NCBI GenBank assembly: GCA_002399025.1
Contig: DHCV01000034.1
Coordinates: forward strand, 33,918-50,126
From: Bacteroidales bacterium UBA4893
GTDB taxonomy: Bacteria; Bacteroidota; Bacteroidia; Bacteroidales; P3
DNA: 16,209 nucleotides
Reading direction: 5' to 3'
In this document: positions 1 through 6,977 of the stretch, one piece after another
Layout of the letters: each line of letters begins with the position of its first letter
Position numbering within the stretch: position 1 is the stretch's first letter
Translations under genes and position numbers: made by a program
The notes under the pieces: generated by a model
Databases searched by the model: none
What the model was told of the DNA's origin: nothing
Seen by the model: the letters and a program-made list of their open reading frames with translations, nothing else

Positions 1-27
1 GAAACTTGATTCTAATTTATTAAGAGT

Positions 28-834
28 TTAGATTATTGATTTTTTAATTCTAACCAATTTTTCCATTAATTCAGGGACTAAATCCAACGAAAGCATATTT
101 GCACCATCACTTTTAGCCTCCTTAGGGTTTGGATGAGTCTCCATAAAAAGTCCATCAACACCAATAGCAACAGATGCTTTTGCAATGGTTTCAATCATTT
201 TGGGTTGTCCTCCTGTAACTCCACTTGTTTGATTAGGCTGTTGAAGGGAGTGCGTAATGTCCATAATCACAGGTACATTATTTTCTTGCATGATTGGTAT
301 AGAGCGAAAATCCACAATCAAATCCTGATAACCAAACATTGTTCCTCTATCTGTCAGCATTATTTGATTATTTCCTTCCCTATTAATTTTTTCCACAACA
401 AATTTCATTGAATCGGCAGAAAGAAACTGTCCTTTCTTAACATTTACAATCTTTTTGGTGTTTGCTGCAGCCAAGAGAATGTCAGTTTGACGGCAAAGAA
501 AAGCTGGAATTTGCAAAATATCAACATAATCAGCTGCCAATATAGCCTCTTCCTTTGAGTGAATATCGGTAATAACCGGAATATTGTACTTTTGCTTGAC
601 TTTTTTCAATATTTCCAACCCTTCCAAATCCCCAATCCCAGAAAAAGAATCAATACTTGAGCGATTGGCTTTACGATATGATGCTTTAAAAACAAATAGG
701 ATGTTGAGTTTGTTCGTTATTTCAATCAATTTTTCAGCAATTTCAAAAGGCATTTCCCTATTTTCAATCACACAAGGACCAGCAATTAAGAAGAAATTAT
801 CAGAATTCTCTTTTAACTTTTTGTATAAACCCAT
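28..834 (-). CDS. kdsA: 3-deoxy-8-phosphooctulonate (Kdo-8-P) synthase, metal-dependent type
   Basis: Condenses phosphoenolpyruvate with arabinose 5-phosphate to make Kdo-8-phosphate, the precursor of the Kdo sugars that link lipid A to the LPS core; cytosolic. The 268-residue product covers the whole TIM-barrel family (about 260-285 residues). Visible signatures are AGPCVIEN (18-25), KASYRKANRSS (50-60), the GxGxxxGL-like loop near 66-73, ITDIHS (88-93), GQPK (209-212) and SDGANML (242-248). The metal ligands of the Aquifex-type enzyme (Cys11, His185, Glu222, Asp233) align at a constant offset of ten with Cys21, His195, Glu232 and Asp243 here, so this should be the metal-dependent class; the E. 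coli enzyme has Asn in place of that Cys. The ATG at 834 gives the expected N-terminus. It is divergent from the small gene at 924, and a promoter lies at 889-921. Confidence 0.96.
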   Translation of the reverse strand: MGLYKKLKENSDNFFLIAGPCVIENREMPFEIAEKLIEITNKLNILFVFKASYRKANRSSIDSFSGIGDLEGLEILKKVKQKYNIPVITDIHSKEEAILAADYVDILQIPAFLCRQTDILLAAANTKKIVNVKKGQFLSADSMKFVVEKINREGNNQIMLTDRGTMFGYQDLIVDFRSIPIMQENNVPVIMDITHSLQQPNQTSGVTGGQPKMIETIAKASVAIGVDGLFMETHPNPKEAKSDGANMLSLDLVPELMEKLVRIKKSII

Positions 835-888
835 AATATCAACTTTTATTTGTTAATAAATCTTTTCGTAACTCAATTTTATCTTTTG

Positions 889-921
889 CAAATTTAATAC
901 TTTTGTAGCCATAATGGCAAG
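889..921 (-). promoter_or_regulatory. Putative Bacteroidota-type promoter of kdsA
   Basis: Read on the minus strand there is TAAATTTG (896 to 889), a match to the -7 consensus TAnnTTTG, preceded after a 21-base spacer by CTTG (921 to 918), which contains the TTG of the -33 element. Transcription would start near 885, giving a leader of about 50 bases before the kdsA ATG at 834. It lies back to back with the element proposed for the divergent gene at 924. This is inferred from consensus only. Confidence 0.5.
898..905 (+). promoter_or_regulatory. Putative -7 element for the small gene at 924
   Basis: TACTTTTG at 898-905 matches the TAnnTTTG -7 element of Bacteroidota primary-sigma promoters. 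Transcription would begin around 909, leaving about 15 leader bases before the ATG at 924. No convincing TTTG is seen 17-23 bases upstream, so the call rests on the -7 box alone. Confidence 0.35.
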
Positions 922-923
922 AA

Positions 924-1148
924 ATGAAAAATAAAAAATACAAACATTCTCAACATAAGATAATTCTTTCAAGCTCTGACCAAAAGCTATTGCTTCGCTA
1001 TTGTGCATTAAACAAAATCGGGCAAACTACTGCAATAAAGCGTATTTTAAGAACTTATTTGCAAGATAATTTACCCGAAATTGACCCAGAGGCAGAAAAC
1101 CAATTAGGACTTTTTGACCCTGTTCAAATGAATATTTTTGATATTTAA
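924..1148 (+). CDS. Small putative ribbon-helix-helix DNA-binding protein with two C-terminal QxxxFD motifs
   Basis: I do not recognise a named family. The 74-residue product has a basic N-terminus (KNKKYKHSQHK), then a short beta-like segment (KIILSS, 12-17), a first helix (about 18-31), a turn (IGQT) and a second helix (about 35-50). That is the strand-helix-helix pattern of ribbon-helix-helix (CopG/Arc-like) DNA-binding proteins. The acidic C-terminus has two copies of a Q-hydrophobic-x-hydrophobic-F-D motif, QLGLFD (60-65) and QMNIFD (68-73). The first is one residue from the bacterial sliding-clamp-binding pentapeptide QL[SD]LF. It is divergent from kdsA and convergent with the DUF3078 gene, with only three bases between the stops. 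The upstream ATG at 914 reads into a stop within a few codons, so 924 is the start. Gene reality is likely; the function is inference. Confidence 0.7.
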   Translation: MKNKKYKHSQHKIILSSSDQKLLLRYCALNKIGQTTAIKRILRTYLQDNLPEIDPEAENQLGLFDPVQMNIFDI

Positions 1149-1151
1149 CTT

Positions 1152-2102
1152 TTAGAAATTAAGTGGTACAGACAAGCCAAATCTTTGTTTGAACTGCCAG
1201 TTAGAATTGAAGTCGTTATTATATACAATCTGTAAATTGAAGAAGGCAGATAGGTATTTATTAACTTTCATCGTGATAAATGTTTCAAAATTAACATCGG
1301 TATTTCTATAGAATACAGATTCTTTTTGGTAATCACTGAAGAACTCTAATTTAGATAATAAGTGAACATTCTTAAACACTTCTTTCTCAAAGAAAATCTT
1401 CACATAGGAACCGAATGCAAAATGAAGATTCTCACCTTCCTTAATTCCAAAAGCATTTCCCGGAACAATTAAATCATCATTAAGGACGAAAGAGGTTCTT
1501 CCTGTTATTGGAGAAATAAGAACTGACAAATAAGGTCTTGGCTTATATTCCAAACCTATTGAGGTAATAAGGTATGCAGGAGAAAGGAATGAGGACATTA
1601 AAACTGTATCATTTTTGAATCCATCATCAAACTGCGAACGGAAATTCACAAGAGCTGAATAGTTCCAATCCTTGAAAGCTTTATAACCAAATATTGAGTT
1701 TAGCTCAATCTTGTCTTCATTCTTTCTGAACTTATTTCCGCTATCAAATATACCTTTCCCGTTATCGTCCTGACGCATCTTACCATAACCAAGCTCTGCA
1801 GAGTTATCCCATTTTACTTTATCTTTGCTATAATTGTAGAAACCTTTGAAAAAAGCTGAAAAAGCCAAGCTCCCTACTCCTCCTTGTTCCCAATTCTCAA
1901 ACATACTTTGCTCGGCATTAAGAGTTAGGTTGTTTTTAATTGTCCAAGCCTTTGGCTTAGCTGTTGTATCACTAATTATTTTTGCAGCCTTACTTGCCGC
2001 ATCATTTGCTGCTGTAACAGCATCTTTCTTAATATCATCTTGAGAGAAAGAAAGAATTGAAGCACATAATGTGAATCCTAAAAATAGAATTATCTTTTTC
2101 AT
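1152..2102 (-). CDS. DUF3078 domain protein, probable outer-membrane beta-barrel
   Basis: The 316-residue product starts with a Sec signal peptide (MKK, hydrophobic core, cleavage likely after SFS-Q near 20-21). An Ala/Lys-rich stretch (about 25-50) follows, then alternating aromatic/hydrophobic strands. WTIKNNLTLNAEQSMF (53-68), NWEQGG (70-75), WDNSAELGYG and the closing aromatic residue (LNF) resemble the DUF3078 family of Bacteroidota, which I read as an outer-membrane beta-barrel. The substrate or role is unknown. The gene is the last of a leftward cluster, 28 bases behind the DUF2461 gene, with no recognisable promoter between, so co-transcription is likely. It converges on the small gene ending at 1148. 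Confidence 0.8.
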   Translation of the reverse strand: MKKIILFLGFTLCASILSFSQDDIKKDAVTAANDAASKAAKIISDTTAKPKAWTIKNNLTLNAEQSMFENWEQGGVGSLAFSAFFKGFYNYSKDKVKWDNSAELGYGKMRQDDNGKGIFDSGNKFRKNEDKIELNSIFGYKAFKDWNYSALVNFRSQFDDGFKNDTVLMSSFLSPAYLITSIGLEYKPRPYLSVLISPITGRTSFVLNDDLIVPGNAFGIKEGENLHFAFGSYVKIFFEKEVFKNVHLLSKLEFFSDYQKESVFYRNTDVNFETFITMKVNKYLSAFFNLQIVYNNDFNSNWQFKQRFGLSVPLNF

Positions 2103-2130
2103 ATCTTATAAAATTTATAATTGAATACTC

Positions 2131-2805
2131 TTAACTTATTGCTCTAAAAAGAAACTCATTCAAATCTCTAATTGACTTATAGGCATCTTCCACAAAATAT
2201 AAGAAATCCTTATCCATTGCCTTATCAATATCAAAAAAGAAAGCAGGACAATATTCTTTATTTCTCAGCAAATCAATATCTTCCCAATCTTTTGGGAATC
2301 CTTTAGGTGCAGTTTTTAACCTATCTTCAGAATTGATAGTTTTAAAATACTTTACGAATTCTTTCTTATTAATGATTGATTTAAACTCATCAACATTATA
2401 AAAGATTTCTTCTCTAATTTTCTTTAGGGTTTGAGGTTCAGGTGCATGAACTCCACCAGCAATCATCCCCGAGCCATCTTCCAAGTGAAGATAATAGCAT
2501 GGGATATTTCCACCCATTCTTTTACTTCCATAAAAAAGGACAGATGAAATATAGGATTTATATGGAGTTTTATCTGGAGAAAACCTAATGTCTCTATGTT
2601 GTTTGTACATAGTTTCCTTAGCATCAAGCTGTCCAATATTTTTATCAAATTTCCTAACCAGAGGGATTAGAGAATTTGCAAATTCTTCCATCTCGTTTCT
2701 TGCATCACTAACCCTTGACTTATTGACCAAGTACCAATCCCTATTATTATTCAAACGAATATCTCTTAAAGTATCGAAGAATTCTCTACTAAAGCAAGTT
2801 CTCAT
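2131..2805 (-). CDS. DUF2461 family protein
   Basis: A soluble protein of 224 residues belonging to the widespread DUF2461 family, whose biochemical role is unknown. Family hallmarks are the N-terminal FSREFFDTLRDIRLNNNRDWY segment (5-25, similar to the FxxFLxxLxxNNxREWF pattern), the central RDIRFSPDKTPYKSY block, the glycine-rich MIAGGVHAPEP segment, and APKGFPKDWEDIDLL near the C-terminus. I chose the ATG at 2805 because it gives the usual family start; the same frame extends to 2856, but that would overlap the preceding gene and adds a non-conserved stretch. The gene follows the BatA-like gene by 11 bases and is probably translated from the same transcript. Confidence 0.87.
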   Translation of the reverse strand: MRTCFSREFFDTLRDIRLNNNRDWYLVNKSRVSDARNEMEEFANSLIPLVRKFDKNIGQLDAKETMYKQHRDIRFSPDKTPYKSYISSVLFYGSKRMGGNIPCYYLHLEDGSGMIAGGVHAPEPQTLKKIREEIFYNVDEFKSIINKKEFVKYFKTINSEDRLKTAPKGFPKDWEDIDLLRNKEYCPAFFFDIDKAMDKDFLYFVEDAYKSIRDLNEFLFRAIS

Positions 2806-2816
2806 ATTAAAATTTA

Positions 2817-4862
2817 TTATTTTTTTAATAACAAATATGTTTCTACACTTATACAAACAAGTAGCAAAATTAATAAAAATATTGAGACCCTATTCTCATT
2901 CTCTGTTTTTTTGAAGTAAGAGGCTATGATTTGTTTTTGAGTATCAATGACATTATAGTTTTCCAAAGAGTGTTTTTTCAGTTCTGACACAACATTATTT
3001 GGAGTTAAGAAACTAAGGTCAGACTCCATTCTACTATAATTTAATGATAAGCCTCCAAAAACCTCTCCCTCTTGTTCAATATTATAATTTCCTGCCTTGT
3101 TAGTCTGATTATGAATAAGCAAACTCTTAATTCTGTTAGTTTTTCTAAGTTCAGGAATAAAAGAAAAGGATTTATCTGAAGATACTATTTCTGCAACATT
3201 CAATCTATTCACATCTTTCAATTTTGAAATATCTATTTGAACCTCATCCTCGAGGAAAAAATAAGGCAAAGGAACAACTTGACTAAATAGAGCCATATTC
3301 CAAATTGTTGGAACGAAAAGAGATTGCTTAACAAAATCAGTATTTTCCTCATTAAGATTAGTTGCAAAAACATAAGCCTTACTACTATTCTTCTGACTAA
3401 CTAATAAAAAGTCATCTTGATTTTGGAATTTCATTAATGATTCCCTTGAGGTCTGAGTAGAAGAAGATAATTTATAATACTCTTTTGTATTTGGCATTTC
3501 AATATTATCTAACATCTGACTAAAAACTCCTTTGTAGAGTTTATTATGATGATTAATTATCGAAACCTTGTTTGGTTTGCTAACCAATTCAGAAAAATAA
3601 GGAATCCCAAGCGATTGCATCCCCTTCTGGAAAGATTCTAAGTTCAGATTTGAAGAAGGAATAATCAATATATCACCATCCTGCTCTCTAAAGCGACTAA
3701 TTTCCGAAACCAAACCAGTAGAAAATTCACTAAGCTCATTCAAAATTATAAATGAATACTTATCAAAATCATTGAAATCAATATTTTTCTCATTCATATT
3801 ATTAATTCCAATCTCATTATTATTGGAAAACAACCGTGAGATATAGGGATTAGAATTATTAGAATTGATAGAAAGTATTTCTAATTTTGGACTCGTTTGA
3901 AGGGTAAAAAAGAAATCATCATCAAATATAATTGGGTTGTCGATTATTGAAACCCTTCCATGCTGTATTCCATGCTCTTCAAGAGTAAAATTCAACTTAA
4001 CAATTTGCGATTGATTTTTGTCAATATCAACGCTTGAAACGGAGTGTTGCTTATTATTTAAAAATAGCTTTACTGCAACCTTTTCAGCCTTCTTTTCCGA
4101 TTTGTTTACAATTCGAACATTCAAAACAATGTTTTGTCCAACCTGAAAAATCGGATCAGCAAATGAAAGTGAATCAACAAATAAATTATCAATATTATTA
4201 GCTTTAAGTGGAACTAATAGAGTTTTAATAGTACTATCCTTTGGAAAATTCGGATAATCAAAGCCTGAACTCTGCAAGTCAGAAACGAAGAAAAGACGTT
4301 TATTAAATCCATGTTTTGTATTCAAAAGGTCGTAACCTCGTTTGATTAACTTTGAATTAAACTTTGAGCTTGGAGATATTTCAACCTGATTTAAGAGTTC
4401 AACAAATTTATCTTTATTTACAAATTGCTGATGCCTACCCTCCATATCCATGGTTTGAAGCAAGAAAACATCATTACTATTATATTGCTCAACAATTTCT
4501 TTTGCATTTTGTTTTGCTTCATCAAGTAGTCTTCCTTGTTTACCTTGATTTTGCATAGAAAAACTATTATCTACAATAACCACAACAGCGTTTTGCCCTT
4601 TTTCGACCAATTTGTCTTCATTATTTGGGAAATAAGGTTGTGCAAACAATAAAACAAGAAAAATAATTGAAAGGATGCGTGTTAATAAAATGATTCTATT
4701 TCTTAACTTATTCTGCTTTTTCGTACTAATCTCAACCTCCTTAAGGAACTTAACATTAGTGAAGTAAACCTTCTTAAATCGTCTAAAATTAAAAAGATGT
4801 ATAATTATTGGAATTGCTATTGCCAATAGACCAAAAAGATAAAATGGATTTATAAAGTGCAT
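2817..4862 (-). CDS. BatA-type membrane protein with von Willebrand A domain
   Basis: A 681-residue inner-membrane protein. The N-terminus (about 1-78) is the BatA/aerotolerance-regulator domain: a membrane segment (6-24), the conserved IHLFNFRRFKKVYFTNV stretch, and a second membrane segment (57-76). A vWA-like domain follows, with the metal-binding DxSxS motif at Asp98-Ser100-Ser102 and the later acidic strand FFVSDLQ (Asp195). The middle part (about 210-650) has no domain I can name and is probably periplasmic. A last membrane helix lies near 659-678 before a KK end. In Bacteroidota this architecture stands alone in many genomes, apart from the MoxR-BatA-E operon, and its substrate is unknown. 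The ATG at 4862 is the natural start. It leads the leftward cluster; a weak -7-like TACTTTCG (4898 to 4891, minus) lies upstream. Confidence 0.85.
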   Translation of the reverse strand: MHFINPFYLFGLLAIAIPIIIHLFNFRRFKKVYFTNVKFLKEVEISTKKQNKLRNRIILLTRILSIIFLVLLFAQPYFPNNEDKLVEKGQNAVVVIVDNSFSMQNQGKQGRLLDEAKQNAKEIVEQYNSNDVFLLQTMDMEGRHQQFVNKDKFVELLNQVEISPSSKFNSKLIKRGYDLLNTKHGFNKRLFFVSDLQSSGFDYPNFPKDSTIKTLLVPLKANNIDNLFVDSLSFADPIFQVGQNIVLNVRIVNKSEKKAEKVAVKLFLNNKQHSVSSVDIDKNQSQIVKLNFTLEEHGIQHGRVSIIDNPIIFDDDFFFTLQTSPKLEILSINSNNSNPYISRLFSNNNEIGINNMNEKNIDFNDFDKYSFIILNELSEFSTGLVSEISRFREQDGDILIIPSSNLNLESFQKGMQSLGIPYFSELVSKPNKVSIINHHNKLYKGVFSQMLDNIEMPNTKEYYKLSSSTQTSRESLMKFQNQDDFLLVSQKNSSKAYVFATNLNEENTDFVKQSLFVPTIWNMALFSQVVPLPYFFLEDEVQIDISKLKDVNRLNVAEIVSSDKSFSFIPELRKTNRIKSLLIHNQTNKAGNYNIEQEGEVFGGLSLNYSRMESDLSFLTPNNVVSELKKHSLENYNVIDTQKQIIASYFKKTENENRVSIFLLILLLVCISVETYLLLKK

Positions 4863-4886
4863 TTATTGTAAAAACGTTGATTTAAT

Positions 4887-4919
4887 TTTGCGAAAGTACA
4901 AAAAAATTATATACCTTTG
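4887..4919 (+). promoter_or_regulatory. Bacteroidota-type promoter of the small membrane protein-pepE-cyd cluster
   Basis: TTTG at 4887-4890 and TACCTTTG at 4912-4919 match the -33 and -7 elements of Bacteroidota primary-sigma promoters with a 21-base spacer. Initiation would be near 4923, about 27 bases before the ATG at 4950. This position also argues against translation starting at the in-frame TTG at 4917, which would lie inside the promoter. Confidence 0.65.
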
Positions 4920-4949
4920 CGAAGTATTAACCTTAAAAATATAATTATA

Positions 4950-5414
4950 ATGGAAGAAATTACAATTGAAAATGAAGTTCGCCAAGAACAAGAAGAATTA
5001 ATCATTAATCAAGAAATGCGTAATCACTTGTTAACTTATGCAAAATGGGGTAAGTTTTTTGGAGTGCTTGCTTATATTGGAGCATTTTTTATGCTTGCAG
5101 CATCAGTTATTTATATGTTTATTGATTTAGGTAATTCGGAGTTTATTAATGTTTTTGGTACCTCTCTCAGATTTATTTTTATTATATTTTTCTTGGGCTT
5201 TGGTATTTTGTATTTTATAGGAGGAAGAATAATATTCCAATCTTGTGATTCCACTAAGGTTGGCATTAAGGAAAATAATCAAGTTGAAATAGAAAAAGGC
5301 ACAAAAAAACTTGCGTCACTTATGAGTTTTATGGGGATAGTTACCATAATTGGAATTTGTGCTTATTTCCTATTTTTTATTGTAGTGGCAATTGGAACTG
5401 CCTTAGTAATGTAA
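4950..5414 (+). CDS. Small multi-pass membrane protein, DUF5362-like
   Basis: A 154-residue protein with an acidic cytoplasmic head (1-30) followed by three clear hydrophobic helices (about 35-58, 72-93 and 126-150). The AKWGKFFGVLAYIGAFFM segment and the loop-helix pattern resemble the DUF5362 family of small Bacteroidota membrane proteins; this assignment is from memory and tentative. Function unknown. The ATG at 4950 is chosen because it sits at a normal distance from the promoter at 4887-4919. It is the first gene of the rightward cluster, 20 bases ahead of pepE. Confidence 0.75.
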   Translation: MEEITIENEVRQEQEELIINQEMRNHLLTYAKWGKFFGVLAYIGAFFMLAASVIYMFIDLGNSEFINVFGTSLRFIFIIFFLGFGILYFIGGRIIFQSCDSTKVGIKENNQVEIEKGTKKLASLMSFMGIVTIIGICAYFLFFIVVAIGTALVM

Positions 5415-5434
5415 TATTTAATATGTATATTTAT

Positions 5435-6154
5435 ATGAAAAGAAACCTTTTATTAATTAGTAATTCAACTAATCCTGGGGAAGCATATCTTGGATGGTGT
5501 CAAGATATGATTAAAGACTTTTGCTTAAGACATAATGTTAAGGATGTATTATTTATTCCTTACGCAGGAGTGTCAATGGGCTACGATGTTTATGAACAAA
5601 AAGTCAAGAAAGTATTTAACACCTTAGGCCTAAATCTTTATAGTATTCATAAGGAAAACAATCCTATTGAAGCTGTAAAAAATGCAAAATGTATTGCCGT
5701 TGGTGGAGGAAACACATTCCATTTAGCTTATGAGCTTCACAGAAACAATTTAATGGAAGAAATAGCTACAGCAGCAAAAGAAGGTATGCCTTATATGGGA
5801 TGGAGTGCAGGAAGTAATATTGCTGGACCTACCCTAAAAACAACTAACGACATGCCAATAATTGAGCCAAAAAGCTTTAACTGCATGAACTTAGTTCCAT
5901 TCCAAATAAATCCTCACTATACTGATTTCTTTGATCCAAAACATGGAGGAGAAACAAGAGATGATAGATTGGGAGAATTTATAAAAATTGAACCTAATGT
6001 TTGGGTTGCTGGAATTAGAGAAGCCACAGCTCTTTCTTTAGAAAAAGGAAACTTAAAACTTATTGGAAGAAACAACAAGATGAAGGTTCTCAAAGGAGAT
6101 AGAGAAGCTAAAGAGTATACATTAAATGATGATATTAATTTTTTAATGCAATAA
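5435..6154 (+). CDS. pepE: Dipeptidase E (alpha-aspartyl dipeptidase), peptidase family S51
   Basis: Cytosolic serine peptidase that hydrolyses dipeptides with N-terminal aspartate. The 239-residue product aligns along its length with E. coli PepE (229 residues): LLLISNSTNPGEAYL near the start, FIPYAGV (40-46), AVGGGNTFHL (88-97), GWSAGSN (122-128), TTNDMP and QINPH. The catalytic Ser120-Asp135-His157 of the enteric enzyme correspond at a constant offset of four to Ser124, Asp139 and His161, so it should be active. The ATG at 5435 gives the family N-terminus; the same frame is open back to 5357 inside the preceding gene, but that extension is not family-like. Lies in line with the small membrane protein upstream and the tsaC-type gene downstream. 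Confidence 0.95.
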   Translation: MKRNLLLISNSTNPGEAYLGWCQDMIKDFCLRHNVKDVLFIPYAGVSMGYDVYEQKVKKVFNTLGLNLYSIHKENNPIEAVKNAKCIAVGGGNTFHLAYELHRNNLMEEIATAAKEGMPYMGWSAGSNIAGPTLKTTNDMPIIEPKSFNCMNLVPFQINPHYTDFFDPKHGGETRDDRLGEFIKIEPNVWVAGIREATALSLEKGNLKLIGRNNKMKVLKGDREAKEYTLNDDINFLMQ

Positions 6155-6200
6155 ATTAACTCATCCCTATCTATTCTAAGTTACAAAAAACACAAGAATA

Positions 6201-6740
6201 TTGAAAGAGATAGAAATTTTAAATAATGGAGGAATTATTCTTTACCCCACAGATACTATTTGGGGTTTAGGTTGTGATGCCACAAACATAAAGGCTATTG
6301 AGAAAATCATTTCTCTAAAAGGAAGAGATTCAAGTAAAAATCTAATTATTTTAGTAAGCGATATTGAAATGTTAGAAAATTACATTGAATTTTTTCCCTC
6401 TCAAGCCTTAACCTTATTAAAACAATACGAAACTCCTCTAACAATCATTTATCCAAAATCAAAAAATCTTCCCTCAATTCTTTCTCAAGACCAAAGTATT
6501 GGGATAAGGATTCCCAAACACGCATACTGTCAAGAGCTAATAAGAAATCTAAAAAGACCTATAGTAAGTACCTCTGCCAATATTTCAAAAGAGCCCTCTC
6601 CAAAAAGTTTTAAAGAAATAAGAATAGAGATAAAAAACGGCGTTGATTTTATTGCAGAAGTGCAGCAAGACAAAGAATCTTCTCAGGCTTCTTCAATCTT
6701 CAAAATAACTTTGGAGGGAGAAACAATACAAATCAGATAA
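6201..6740 (+). CDS. L-threonylcarbamoyladenylate synthase (TsaC/YwlC/Sua5 type)
   Basis: Makes threonylcarbamoyl-AMP from threonine, bicarbonate and ATP, the first step of the universal t6A37 tRNA modification. The 179-residue product is the single-domain (YrdC/YwlC) form without the Sua5 C-terminal domain. Visible motifs are YPTDTIWGLGCDATN (15-29), the KGR substrate-binding segment (40-42) followed by KNLIILV, SIGIRIPKH (99-107) and STSANISKEPSP (123-134). The start is odd: no ATG or GTG exists between the in-frame stop at 6177 and the conserved region, so translation must start at TTG 6201 or, less likely, ATA 6198. The stop lies five bases before the DUF4492 gene, so the two are probably co-transcribed. 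Confidence 0.92.
   Translation: MKEIEILNNGGIILYPTDTIWGLGCDATNIKAIEKIISLKGRDSSKNLIILVSDIEMLENYIEFFPSQALTLLKQYETPLTIIYPKSKNLPSILSQDQSIGIRIPKHAYCQELIRNLKRPIVSTSANISKEPSPKSFKEIRIEIKNGVDFIAEVQQDKESSQASSIFKITLEGETIQIR
6706..6713 (+). promoter_or_regulatory. Possible internal -7 element ahead of DUF4492-cydAB
   Basis: TAACTTTG inside the end of the tsaC-type gene matches TAnnTTTG. Initiation would fall near 6717, about 29 bases before the DUF4492 start. No clear TTTG lies 17-23 bases upstream, so it may be chance; if real it would let the oxidase genes be expressed apart from the upstream cluster. Confidence 0.3.
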
Positions 6741-6745
6741 ACATT

Positions 6746-6967
6746 ATGAATGTATTTAAGAAAGTATTTCTATTTTATTACGAGGGGTTTCGCTCAATGA
6801 CTTTGGGAAAAACACTTTGGATGATTATTCTAATAAAATTATTTATTATGTTTGCAATATTGAAAGTATTTTTCTTCCCTAATTTCCTCTCTTCAAAGGG
6901 AGATACTAAGGAAGAGAAATCAGAATATATTGTTAACGAAATGGAAAAAAGAACAATTAATAATTAA
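6746..6967 (+). CDS. DUF4492 small membrane protein of the cytochrome bd operon
   Basis: A 73-residue protein with a short aromatic, basic head (MNVFKKVFLFYYEGFRSM), one membrane helix (about 23-44), the FFPNFLSS motif directly after it, and a charged soluble tail (51-73). This is the DUF4492 family, which in Bacteroidota is found just before cydA. Its position suggests an assembly or accessory subunit of cytochrome bd, comparable in size and topology class to CydX/CydH-type small subunits but not recognisably homologous to them; that role is inference. It follows the tsaC-type stop by five bases and ends ten bases before cydA. Confidence 0.85.
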   Translation: MNVFKKVFLFYYEGFRSMTLGKTLWMIILIKLFIMFAILKVFFFPNFLSSKGDTKEEKSEYIVNEMEKRTINN

Positions 6968-6977
6968 AACTATTTTT

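Noticed and set aside
133..411. Rightward open frame antisense to kdsA
   Set aside because: Low-complexity translation without family resemblance, wholly inside a well-supported conserved gene; the same holds for antisense frames over DUF456, ilvE, GT9 and the BatA-like gene.
4917..4949. Upstream TTG start for the small membrane protein
   Set aside because: It lies within the predicted promoter -7 box and ahead of the expected transcription start; the ATG at 4950 fits better.
6930..6977. Extended cydA start overlapping DUF4492
   Set aside because: The extra 16 residues are not family-like; starting at 6978 puts the haem ligand at His19 as in E. coli.
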